Assembly (NCBI GenBank): GCA_964606895.1
Contig: CAZSHX010000078.1
Location: 1 to 23,412, forward strand
Length of the DNA stretch: 23,412 nt
Direction: 5' to 3'
Source: CAZSHX01 sp964606895
GTDB taxonomy: Bacteria; Bacteroidota; Ignavibacteria; Kapaibacteriales; UBA2268
In this document: piece by piece, positions 1 to 7,932 of the stretch
Layout of the letters: each line of letters starts with the position of its first letter
Position numbering within the stretch: position 1 is the stretch's first letter
Position numbers and translations under genes: made by a program
Notes under the pieces: model-generated
Database searches by the model: none
Told to the model about the DNA's origin: nothing
What the model saw: only the letters and a program-made list of their open reading frames with translations

Positions 1-74
<74 letters not shown>

Positions 75-94
75 TTTTGTCTTTACAACGAGAA

Positions 95-126
95 CAAAAT
101 TACAATTTTCCGTTTAAATAAGCAAA
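95..126 (-). promoter_or_regulatory. Bacteroidota-type promoter for tRNA-Gly
   Basis: On the minus strand TTTG (126-123) and TAATTTTG (102-95) are separated by 20 nt. This matches the published Bacteroidota primary-sigma consensus TTTG-N(about 19)-TAnnTTTG with no mismatch in either box. The -7 box lies 20 nt before the tRNA 5' end, so transcription would begin with a leader of roughly a dozen bases. The match is seen; function is inferred. Confidence 0.7.
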
Positions 127-236
127 TAAAATCTTTAAAATTTTTATTTTCGTTGAATCAAATTCACTTATTATATTAACAAATGACGTGCCAACATCTT
201 GAAATATTTCATTCAAATACAAGTAATCATGCAGTT

Positions 237-863
237 TTAAAATCTTTTTTCAAAGGATTTAATCAGTTCACTTTCTACATCTGCCAATGATATCTGAAGG
301 TTAAGCTCTTTTTCCATAGAAGTAACTTCCTTATCTGTGATTCCGCAGGGAACGATGAATCCAAACTCTTTCAAATCATTACTCACATTCAGGGCAAAAC
401 CATGTGAAGTAACCCATCGGGAGCAATGCAATCCCATAGCACAGATTTTCCTTTTACCGTCCACCCACACTCCTGTTAAGCCATCAACCCTGCCTGATTC
501 AATCCCGAACGCACGCAATGACTCAATAATACATTCTTCGATTTCCCTTAAAAACCAGTGAAGGTCTTGCTTGTAATCCGAAAGATTGAAAATCGGATAA
601 CCGACGATTTGCCCCTGATTATGAAGAGTAACATCCCCACCGCGGTCAACATCAAACACTTGAATACCAATTTGCTCAAGGAAATTCCTGTCAGCAGTAA
701 TATTTTCGTTTGTTCCGTTTCGCCCGATTGTAATCACCGAAGGATGTTCGCAAAGCACAAGCACACTTGACCTCGATTTCTTTTGAATATCATCAACAAT
801 GGCTTTTTGTTTTGTCCATGCTGAAGAATAATCAACCAATCCCCAATTTTCAATATTGAACAT
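237..863 (-). CDS. lipB: Octanoyltransferase LipB
   Basis: LipB moves the octanoyl group from octanoyl-acyl carrier protein to a lysine of lipoyl domains (for example in pyruvate and 2-oxoglutarate dehydrogenases and the glycine cleavage H protein), the first step of lipoate synthesis in the cytoplasm. The 208-residue protein has the usual LipB length. It shows RGGDVT (74-79) followed by LHNQGQIVGYPI, the family signature (usually TYHGPGQLVGY), then KRKICAMG with the probable catalytic Lys139, SRWVTSHGFALNV, and IVPCGI with the probable catalytic Cys173. HNQGQ in place of the common HGPGQ is a mild variation. The ATG at 863 lies one base after the pheT stop, so the two genes are very probably one transcript. 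No LipA is in the window. Confidence 0.96.
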   Translation of the reverse strand: MFNIENWGLVDYSSAWTKQKAIVDDIQKKSRSSVLVLCEHPSVITIGRNGTNENITADRNFLEQIGIQVFDVDRGGDVTLHNQGQIVGYPIFNLSDYKQDLHWFLREIEECIIESLRAFGIESGRVDGLTGVWVDGKRKICAMGLHCSRWVTSHGFALNVSNDLKEFGFIVPCGITDKEVTSMEKELNLQISLADVESELIKSFEKRF

Positions 864-864
864 A

Positions 865-3282
865 TTATTTTCTCAAAACAGCAGAGAATTTCTGCTCAAC
901 AGATTTGACAACAGCATTTATAACGGCTTCGATTTCAGAATCAACCAATGTCTTTTCGGTTGAGCTGAAAAACAATGAAAATGCAAGACTCTTTTTGCCC
1001 TGTTCAATTGACTTTCCTTCGTAAAGGTCAAAAATATCAACGGATTTCAGTATGTTCCTGTCGCTGGATGCAATCAAAGCACGTACTTCACCTGCTGAAA
1101 TTGTTTTGTCGAGAATGAAAGCTAAATCTCTTCTGCTTCCGGGGAATGGTGCAACAGCAGAATATTTTGAATCAAAAACAGGAACGGCATATAATTTTTT
1201 TAGGTTGAACAGAATAATATAAACCGATTCTTCGAGGTCAAAGCTAACGAGATATTTCTTGGAGAGTTCGCCAAATATACCAATTTCCTCATTTTTATAA
1301 GAAATTTTCATAGCATTTTTTGAGAATATTTCTTGTTCATCTTTCAGTGGAGCAAGTTTAATACCTTTAAACTTAAAGAAACCCATAAGATTTTCCAGAA
1401 TACCTTTTGCATCATAAAAATCGAAATACCTTTGGTCAGTTCCCCATTGCATAGGAGATATTTTCCCCGATAAGCCGATTATGAGTTCTTCCTGTTCGGT
1501 GATACCCGAAATAAAAGTTGGAGAGGCAGTATCTACTTTGTGGAAAGTCCATCCGACTTCAAAAAGCTTCAGATTCTGATTGCCAAGTCTTATATTTCTC
1601 GATATTGTTCTTAGCATGGAAGGAATTAATGACGGTCTCATCACCGACATTTCCTCACCCAGTGGATTACTGATTGTAATTAAATCATCACCAAACATTT
1701 TGGATGAAGCAGGGTCAGTAATATTTTGAGTTAATATCTCGTTGAATCCGTTATCAACCAGAAAATTCTTAATTCGCTGTCTCATGAGTGGTGAAGCAAG
1801 TTCGGGAGCAATTCTGTCACGGTCGAAAGTAACCGAAGTAACGAATTGTGCTTCAAGGTTATCATAGTCGTTCAAACGTGCAATTTCTTCAACAATATCA
1901 ATTTCTTCGAAAATGTCAACTCTGAATGATGGAACTTCCATTTTAACAGAAATATCACTTTTTTCCAGAATGAGAAAACCAAGCCGATTAAGCATGTTAA
2001 TCATACTATCATCGGAAATTTCAGCACCAATAATATCTCTTGCTCTTTGGTACCGAAGAGAAACAATTTTCTTTTCAATTTTATTAGGATAAACATCAAT
2101 CAAATTCTTCTGAATTTCTCCTCCCGAAAGTTCCGCAATTAGCTGTGCGGCTCTGTTGTTTGCATAAATAACATTATCAACATCAACACCTCTTTCGAAT
2201 CTATAAGATGACTCACTTGAAATAGCCAGTTTTTTTGCTGTTCTTCTGACCGATGTCGGATTGAAGTAGGCAGATTCAATCAATATATTTTTTGTATTCA
2301 AAGTAATTTCGCTGTTCTCTCCGCCCATAACGCCGCCAACGGCAACAGGCTTCTCGCCGTCACAAATCATAACCATTCCGCTTTCGAGTGTACGTTCTTT
2401 GCTATCGAGTGTAATGAATTTATCACCGTTCTTTGCGGATTTAACGATAATTTCACTTTTTGCAAGATTATCCAGGTCAAAAGCATGAAGAGGCTGTCCG
2501 CATTCCAGAAGGACATAATTTGTTACGTCAACGGCAATATTTATTGGTCGCATTCCAAGCATCAACAGCTTTTGCTTCATCCATTCGGGCGATTCACCGA
2601 TTTTGACATTCCGCACAACTCTGCCTGTATATCTGGGGCAACCCTCGGAATCTTCAATCGAAATTTTAATATAATCGGAAGAAACAGTTTTGGTTTCCTG
2701 AATTTTATTTTCAGGATATTTTACGTGAGTGCTGAAATATGCCGCGATTTCCCTTGCGATGCCAAAATGGCTGAGGCAATCCGCACGATTCGGAGTAACG
2801 CTGATTTCAAACACAACATCATTCAATTTCAAAAAGTCAACAAGTGGCAATCCAGTCTCGGCATCTTCGGGCAAAACCCAGATACCTGAATGGTCATCGC
2901 CCATTTCAAGTTCGACCTGACTGCAAATCATTCCATTGGATTCGACTTTACGAACCACCCTTTTTTCAAGAACCATTTTGTTTGAGGGAACAACTGCATC
3001 GGGCAGACCCAACACAACTTTTTGTCCTTTTGCAACATTTGGGGCACCGCAAACCACTTGCTTTTCCTCAGTACCGATAGAAACCTGACATACAGTCAGT
3101 TTGTCGGCATTAGGATGCTTTTCGGCAGAAAGAACTTCAGCCACACAGAAATTTCGGTATTTATCCCGATAATCAATAATAGATTCAACTTCAATTCCAA
3201 GCATTGTAAGTATATGGTCGAGCTCTTTGGGTTCGGCATTGAAATCTACGAGCTCTTTCAGCCAATTATAAGAAATATTCAT
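865..3282 (-). CDS. pheT: Phenylalanyl-tRNA synthetase beta subunit
   Basis: This is the beta chain of the (alpha beta)2 enzyme that charges tRNA-Phe; it binds tRNA and edits Tyr-tRNA-Phe. I start it at MNISYNWLKELVDF (ATG at 3282), the classical PheT N-terminus, giving 805 residues. The open frame runs 12 codons further upstream, but those residues match nothing in the family. In order: an OB-fold tRNA-binding domain around VLSAEKHPNADKL and GAPNVAKGQKV, the B3/B4 editing region (RNVKIGESPEWMKQKLLMLG, QPLHAFD), the B5 domain (LRYQRARDIIGAEIS), the catalytic-like core, and a C-terminal FDX-ACB anticodon-binding domain opening with FPGSRRDLAFILD. Full length, no break seen. pheS is usually just upstream but here the upstream neighbour is divergent purL, so pheS lies elsewhere. 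lipB follows after one base. Confidence 0.97.
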   Translation of the reverse strand: MNISYNWLKELVDFNAEPKELDHILTMLGIEVESIIDYRDKYRNFCVAEVLSAEKHPNADKLTVCQVSIGTEEKQVVCGAPNVAKGQKVVLGLPDAVVPSNKMVLEKRVVRKVESNGMICSQVELEMGDDHSGIWVLPEDAETGLPLVDFLKLNDVVFEISVTPNRADCLSHFGIAREIAAYFSTHVKYPENKIQETKTVSSDYIKISIEDSEGCPRYTGRVVRNVKIGESPEWMKQKLLMLGMRPINIAVDVTNYVLLECGQPLHAFDLDNLAKSEIIVKSAKNGDKFITLDSKERTLESGMVMICDGEKPVAVGGVMGGENSEITLNTKNILIESAYFNPTSVRRTAKKLAISSESSYRFERGVDVDNVIYANNRAAQLIAELSGGEIQKNLIDVYPNKIEKKIVSLRYQRARDIIGAEISDDSMINMLNRLGFLILEKSDISVKMEVPSFRVDIFEEIDIVEEIARLNDYDNLEAQFVTSVTFDRDRIAPELASPLMRQRIKNFLVDNGFNEILTQNITDPASSKMFGDDLITISNPLGEEMSVMRPSLIPSMLRTISRNIRLGNQNLKLFEVGWTFHKVDTASPTFISGITEQEELIIGLSGKISPMQWGTDQRYFDFYDAKGILENLMGFFKFKGIKLAPLKDEQEIFSKNAMKISYKNEEIGIFGELSKKYLVSFDLEESVYIILFNLKKLYAVPVFDSKYSAVAPFPGSRRDLAFILDKTISAGEVRALIASSDRNILKSVDIFDLYEGKSIEQGKKSLAFSLFFSSTEKTLVDSEIEAVINAVVKSVEQKFSAVLRK

Positions 3283-3366
3283 AATTAATAATAATAATTG
3301 ATTAACATAAACTTGCAATTTAGCTATTTTTTTTTAATTATTAATTTCGAAAGTAGTTTGATTTTT

Positions 3367-3402
3367 TTTGGACTGAAAATTACTTTAAAAAAGCTATTTT
3401 TG
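3367..3402 (+). promoter_or_regulatory. Possible promoter for purL
   Basis: In the 157-nt divergent region between pheT and purL, TTTG (3367-3370) and TATTTTTG (3395-3402) resemble the Bacteroidota promoter. The -7 box is a full TAnnTTTG match, but the spacer is 24 nt, longer than the usual 19-20. It would place the start about 30 nt before the purL ATG. I found no equally good match facing pheT. Tentative. Confidence 0.4.
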
Positions 3403-3439
3403 AGTTTCGTGTTTTTGCAACTTATTAAAAAGTAAGACG

Positions 3440-5677
3440 ATGAATAAATACTACTCTCCGGAACTCTATTCCGAAATCCCTGTTTCGCTTGAAACAGCAA
3501 TTGAATGTGGTTTAAATGAAGAAGAATATAATAAAATTACTGCTCATCTTGGCAGAACTCCGTCATACACCGAACTTGGTGTTTATGGCGTTATGTGGAG
3601 CGAGCATTGTTCCTATAAAAATTCAATAAAACAACTGAAGACTCTGCCCCGTTCGGGTGGAAGACTTCTTGTTGATGCCGGCGAGGAAAATGCCGGACTT
3701 ATTGATATTGGCGACGGCTATGCAATTTGCTTTAAAATTGAAAGCCATAACCACCCATCCGCTATCGAACCTTTTCAGGGTGCCGCAACAGGTGTTGGCG
3801 GGATATTGAGAGATATTTTCTCGATGGGTGCCAGACCAATTGCCGCTTTGAACTCTCTCCGATTCGGAGAACTTGAATCAAAAAGAATTCAATTTTTACT
3901 AAGGGGAGTTGTCGGCGGGATAGGGCACTATGGTAATTGTTTCGGAGTACCAACTGTGGGCGGTGAATTATATTTTGAAGATTGCTATCACGATAATCCA
4001 TTAGTTAATGCAATGGCTGTGGGAATTGTTAAAACTAATCTGACTTCGACTGCAACTGCAGAAGGCGAAGGTAATCCCGTTTTTATAGTCGGAAGCAGTA
4101 CCGGAAGAGATGGAATCCACGGAGCATCACTTCTTGCCTCGCGTGAATTTGACGAAAAAACTGAAGATATGCGTCCAACAGTTCAGGTGGGTGACCCATT
4201 TGCAGAAAAACTTTTACTTGAAGCAACTCTCGAACTTATTAAAGCAGGTGTTGTTGTCGGTGTTCAGGATATGGGAGCCGCAGGAATTTGCTGTTCAACG
4301 ACTGAAATGAGTGCCAAGGGCAAATCGGGAATGATTATTGACCTTGATAAAGTTCCTCTCCGCGAAAGTGATATGAGTGCTTACGAAATAATGCTTTCTG
4401 AATCGCAGGAAAGGATGCTCTTCATAATTGAAAAAGGGAAAGAGGAAATTGCCTCTAAAATTTGTAAAAAATGGGATGTACCTTACACTCAAATAGGTGT
4501 GGTTACCGACGAAGATATTCTTAAAGTCTATCGCAACGGCAAATTGGTTTGCCACCTTCCTGCTGACCATCTTGTCCTCGGGGGCGGTGCTCCTCAAAAT
4601 GACAGAGATTTTACCGAACCCAAATATTTGAAAGAAACAAGAAATTTTGACTTCTCAACTTTGAAAACAAATATTTCAAACGAATCAGCCTTTTGGAAAA
4701 TTCTTAAGTCACCAAATATTGCATCAAAACGTTGGGTTTATGAACAATATGATTCTCAGGTTAGAACAAATACCGTCAGCATCAAAGGTGATGCCGCTGT
4801 TCTTCGGCTGAAGGAACTCCCGGGAAAAGGAATTGCTGTTTGCACTGATTGCAACAGCCGCTACACTTACCTGAATCCATACACGGGAGCAATGATTGCA
4901 GTAGCCGAAGCCGCAAGAAACGTGGTTTGCACCGGAGCCGAACCTGTAGCCATTACTAACTGCCTGAATTTCGGGAATCCTTATGACCCTGAAGTTTTCT
5001 GGACTTTCCGCGAAGCAATCAGAGGGATGGGCGATGCCTGCCGTGCTTTGAATACTCCCGTTACCGGCGGAAATGTCAGTTTCCACAATGAATCACGAAG
5101 CAGAGCTATTAATCCGACACCGACTATCGGTATGCTTGGATTGATTGAAGATATTACCAAAATTACAGGTGCCGGATTTCAGAATGACGGCGACCTGATT
5201 TATCTTGTTGGTAACAGCCGCGAAGAACTTGGCGGCTCGGAATATTTAAAACAGGTTTACGGACTTGTTACGGGCGAATCACCCATTCTTGATATTGAAG
5301 AAGAAATCAGACTTCAGAAAACTGCTCTCTCTGCCATTCGAGGTGGTTTGGTCAGTTCTGCACATGATTGCAGTGAAGGCGGTATTGCTATCACTCTTGC
5401 AGAAAAATCAATAATTTCGGAAAAATTCGGAGCTGATATTTCTCTTGAAAATTTGAATGCGGGACTTCTTTTTGGAGAATCGCAGTCAAGAATCATAGTT
5501 TCCATAAAACCTGAAAATAAAATTGCTTTTGAAGAGCTTTGCAAGAATAATCATGTAGATTCTAAACAAATCGGCAAAGTTCAGCCCAATATATTCGAGA
5601 TAGAAGGATTACTAAAAACAACCATAACCGAACTAAAAGGAACTTACGAAAGAGTAATTCCGGATATGATGAAATAA
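3440..5677 (+). CDS. purL: Phosphoribosylformylglycinamidine synthase, PurL subunit (small type)
   Basis: PurL catalyses the ATP-driven amidation of FGAR to FGAM, step four of purine synthesis. At 745 residues it is the small type, which works in a complex with PurS and the glutaminase PurQ; the large type is over 1,200 residues and carries its own glutaminase domain. Signatures: GVMWSEHCSYKNS (50-62), and ESHNHPSAIEPFQGAATGVGGILRDI (101-126), the ATP/FGAR-binding block of the AIR-synthase family. Later come VGVQDMGAAGICCSTTEMSAKG and, in the second half-repeat, CTGAEPVAITNCLNFGNP and HDCSEGGIAITLAE. Full length. The gene stands alone: purS, purQ and other pur genes are not next to it. It converges with the kinase block, with a perfect hairpin in between. 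Confidence 0.97.
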   Translation: MNKYYSPELYSEIPVSLETAIECGLNEEEYNKITAHLGRTPSYTELGVYGVMWSEHCSYKNSIKQLKTLPRSGGRLLVDAGEENAGLIDIGDGYAICFKIESHNHPSAIEPFQGAATGVGGILRDIFSMGARPIAALNSLRFGELESKRIQFLLRGVVGGIGHYGNCFGVPTVGGELYFEDCYHDNPLVNAMAVGIVKTNLTSTATAEGEGNPVFIVGSSTGRDGIHGASLLASREFDEKTEDMRPTVQVGDPFAEKLLLEATLELIKAGVVVGVQDMGAAGICCSTTEMSAKGKSGMIIDLDKVPLRESDMSAYEIMLSESQERMLFIIEKGKEEIASKICKKWDVPYTQIGVVTDEDILKVYRNGKLVCHLPADHLVLGGGAPQNDRDFTEPKYLKETRNFDFSTLKTNISNESAFWKILKSPNIASKRWVYEQYDSQVRTNTVSIKGDAAVLRLKELPGKGIAVCTDCNSRYTYLNPYTGAMIAVAEAARNVVCTGAEPVAITNCLNFGNPYDPEVFWTFREAIRGMGDACRALNTPVTGGNVSFHNESRSRAINPTPTIGMLGLIEDITKITGAGFQNDGDLIYLVGNSREELGGSEYLKQVYGLVTGESPILDIEEEIRLQKTALSAIRGGLVSSAHDCSEGGIAITLAEKSIISEKFGADISLENLNAGLLFGESQSRIIVSIKPENKIAFEELCKNNHVDSKQIGKVQPNIFEIEGLLKTTITELKGTYERVIPDMMK

Positions 5678-5700
5678 ATCATCAAATCTGCATTTGAACA

Positions 5701-5726
5701 AGAGACAAGCAGGGATGCTTGTCTCT
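5701..5726. repeat. Perfect 11-bp hairpin between convergent genes
   Basis: AGAGACAAGCA (5701-5711) and TGCTTGTCTCT (5716-5726) form a perfect 11-bp stem with the 4-base loop GGGA. It lies between the 3' ends of purL and the facing kinase gene, where a shared terminator would be useful. Neither strand continues into a T-run, so a textbook intrinsic terminator is not shown. It could equally be one copy of a dispersed intergenic palindrome. Confidence 0.7.
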
Positions 5727-5780
5727 ACTAATAATATTAATTTGAATCCGTAAACCAAAAGCCCCACAAACCGGAATGGA

Positions 5781-6881
5781 TTAATCCTGTGAACCAAACG
5801 GCAAGGTAAAATAAAATGTACTACCTTTCCCTTCTTCGCTTTCAACCCAAATTTTCCCGTTTTGCTTTTCGATAAAATCTTTGCAGAGCAGGAGCCCCAG
5901 CCCGGTACTTGGCTCGCCCTCAGTTCCGGGACGTGAAACCTTTTCGTCAATTCTGAATAATTTGCTTTTTGTGTCAGAATCCATCCCAATACCACTATCT
6001 TTTACAAATATAGTACCCATCGTATTTGCAGGAATATATCCAATTTCAATCATTCCACCTTTTGGTGTAAATTTAATTGCATTTGATATTAAATTTCTGA
6101 TTACAGTATTTAGCATTTGAATGTCAGCAATAATTTCCAAATGATCGTCTATTTTACTAATAAGTTGAATATTCTTTTGCTTCGTTCTTTCAATTACGAT
6201 ATCAATATTTGGTTTAACAAGGTTAGCTAATAAACATTTTTCTGGTTTGAAATCAACTACACCTCTCTGCATTCTTGACCATTCAAGAAGATTTTCCAGG
6301 AGTTTGTATAAATTACCGGCTGAGTTCTGCAATTCCCTTGCGTATTCCTCCATTTGCCTCATGGTCAGGCTTTGAATCTCTTCTGCCATTATTCTTGTTA
6401 AACCAAGAAAACCACTAAACGGGGACTTGAGATCATGAGCTAAAATTGAAAAGAATTTATCCTTGGATCTATTGATTTGAATTAATTTATTCTCGCTTTC
6501 TTTCAAACTATCCTCAGCCATCTTTTTTTGCAAGACAATACCTGCTTGTCTTACAAAGGTTTCAAGAAAACTTCTGTTGGTGATTTCTTGCTTCTTGAAA
6601 GTAAAGAAATGCACAGAAGCTAGCAAATTATTATCTTTATTGATTCCTATTGTGTAGATTTTATGAAGATCAACTAATTTTTCGATTGCTCTTGCCACCA
6701 CCACAGGAATTTCTGAAGCAGAAAATTCGACTAAACCCCCATTGAACTCAACAAGATTGCCCGTAATGAAATATGAGAAATGCATCGGATTTATTTCGAA
6801 TTTCTTACCGATCAAATTAAATCCGATGAGTTTAAGAACCTTATTTATTAACATCTTATCCATACCGGCAATATTTAACAA
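5781..6881 (-). CDS. Histidine kinase, C-terminal part of a TAG-interrupted gene (GAF-like end, HisKA, HATPase)
   Basis: This is the catalytic half of a sensor histidine kinase. From its N-terminus: the second part of a GAF-like domain (to about residue 115), a short coiled linker, the dimerisation/phosphoacceptor segment FFSILAHDLKSPFSGFLG with His149, then an HATPase_c domain with the N box LRNLISNAIKFTPKGG and G boxes VKDSGIGM and STGLGLLLCKDFIEKQ. The frame starts at a TTG (6881); the first ATG is at 6863. Neither looks like a native start, because the same frame is open back to 6947 and encodes residues that continue the GAF-like fold (HKHVPGAIILFNSVDV). Upstream of that is a single TAG (6950-6948), then the PAS part in the same frame. 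I read 7913-5781 as one ancestral 710-residue kinase. Whether this half is made by internal initiation is unknown. Confidence 0.85.
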   Translation of the reverse strand: MLNIAGMDKMLINKVLKLIGFNLIGKKFEINPMHFSYFITGNLVEFNGGLVEFSASEIPVVVARAIEKLVDLHKIYTIGINKDNNLLASVHFFTFKKQEITNRSFLETFVRQAGIVLQKKMAEDSLKESENKLIQINRSKDKFFSILAHDLKSPFSGFLGLTRIMAEEIQSLTMRQMEEYARELQNSAGNLYKLLENLLEWSRMQRGVVDFKPEKCLLANLVKPNIDIVIERTKQKNIQLISKIDDHLEIIADIQMLNTVIRNLISNAIKFTPKGGMIEIGYIPANTMGTIFVKDSGIGMDSDTKSKLFRIDEKVSRPGTEGEPSTGLGLLLCKDFIEKQNGKIWVESEEGKGSTFYFTLPFGSQD

Positions 6882-6947
6882 TTGAGAACTGTTGTTTTTT
6901 ACATCAACAGAATTAAATAAAATGATTGCACCGGGGACATGCTTATG

Positions 6948-7913
6948 CTAATTATCAAGTATATACCTGTATATGCTATCCAAATCAGGAAGATTTAACA
7001 TCTCGGAAATTAAATCATTTAGTAATCTGAAATTTTCTTCACTTTCTATCAGAGCTTTTTCAATAAGTTTACGCTCTGTAATGTCCTGAATGGTACCAAA
7101 TAATATGTTTTCTTTGGCATCATATTCTGCTATCGAATGAATATCTATTATTTTACCGTCTGATTCCCTTCTAATTTTAAATTCAACATCATAAGGTTCT
7201 CCATTATTAATTGTTTCAAATAGAGCTTTATCCAGCATTGGTCTGTAATCAGAAATTGCCATTCTTTTAATTTGAGCTAGAGTATTTTGTTTCTCGTCAA
7301 GCCCATATAATCTGCTTGCACCTTCGGAACTGGTCATTATTCCTTCATTCAAATAAAGTAGCCAATGACCGAATTTACCAATTTCTTCGCCTTTGTTGAG
7401 AGATTGTTCACTTAACTTTAATTTATCTTCTAATTTTTTTCGTTCTGTAATATCATGAACTATTGAAAAAAGTATATTTCTATTGTTAATTTCAATTGGA
7501 GATGAATGTACTTCAACCATTCTTATTTCACCATTAGCAAGCCTGTGTGGAAAAACAAATAAATTTCGTTTCTTTTGAATAACTTGATTGATTTCATCTG
7601 CTATAATATCCGGACTGATGGTGTTTATTTCTTTGATATTCATTCTTCGAAGTTCTTCAATTGAATACATATAAAAGTCTGATGCTGATTGATTAGCATC
7701 AATAATTTTACCGGAAACCGGATCAATCAAGAACATAATAGATTTATGGTTGCGGAACATACCTTCAAATATATTGCAACCATCATTGTGAACATTCTTA
7801 TTCCCCTCAAAATTGGGATTATTATGATATATCATTTTCAGATTTTCATTTTCATTTTTCAGAATTTCTAATTCTTTTAGAATCTCTTCTTTCGATTTTT
7901 CTATATTTACCAT
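6948..7913 (-). CDS. PAS-PAS sensor part of the TAG-interrupted histidine kinase
   Basis: 321 residues ending at a TAG. A short coiled N-terminus (1-30) leads to a PAS domain with PAC tail (about 50-155, SIMFLIDPVSGKIIDANQSA to VHDITERKK), a second PAS/PAC (about 175-283, ending GTIQDITERK), and the first 30 or so residues of a GAF-like domain (ESEENFRLLNDLISEMLNL to YRYILDN), where the frame stops. It has no kinase domain of its own. The next codons in the same frame encode the rest of the GAF-like domain and a complete HisKA-HATPase module, so this is best seen as the sensor half of one broken or recoded gene. The ATG lies 19 nt after the stop of the hybrid kinase upstream, in the same operon as the MEDS protein. 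No transmembrane segment, so it would be cytoplasmic. Confidence 0.85.
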   Translation of the reverse strand: MVNIEKSKEEILKELEILKNENENLKMIYHNNPNFEGNKNVHNDGCNIFEGMFRNHKSIMFLIDPVSGKIIDANQSASDFYMYSIEELRRMNIKEINTISPDIIADEINQVIQKKRNLFVFPHRLANGEIRMVEVHSSPIEINNRNILFSIVHDITERKKLEDKLKLSEQSLNKGEEIGKFGHWLLYLNEGIMTSSEGASRLYGLDEKQNTLAQIKRMAISDYRPMLDKALFETINNGEPYDVEFKIRRESDGKIIDIHSIAEYDAKENILFGTIQDITERKLIEKALIESEENFRLLNDLISEMLNLPDLDSIYRYILDN

Positions 7914-7932
7914 ATAAGTCTAATAATTTTTT

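Noticed and set aside
3283..3318. Longer pheT start adding 12 residues
   Set aside because: MNISYNWLKELV is the standard PheT N-terminus and the extra residues are a low-complexity reading of TAATAATAA-like leader.
5633..5995. Open frames overlapping real genes on the opposite strand (for example within purL, pheT and the kinases)
   Set aside because: They are out-of-frame shadows with no family likeness, and the overlapping genes are clear.
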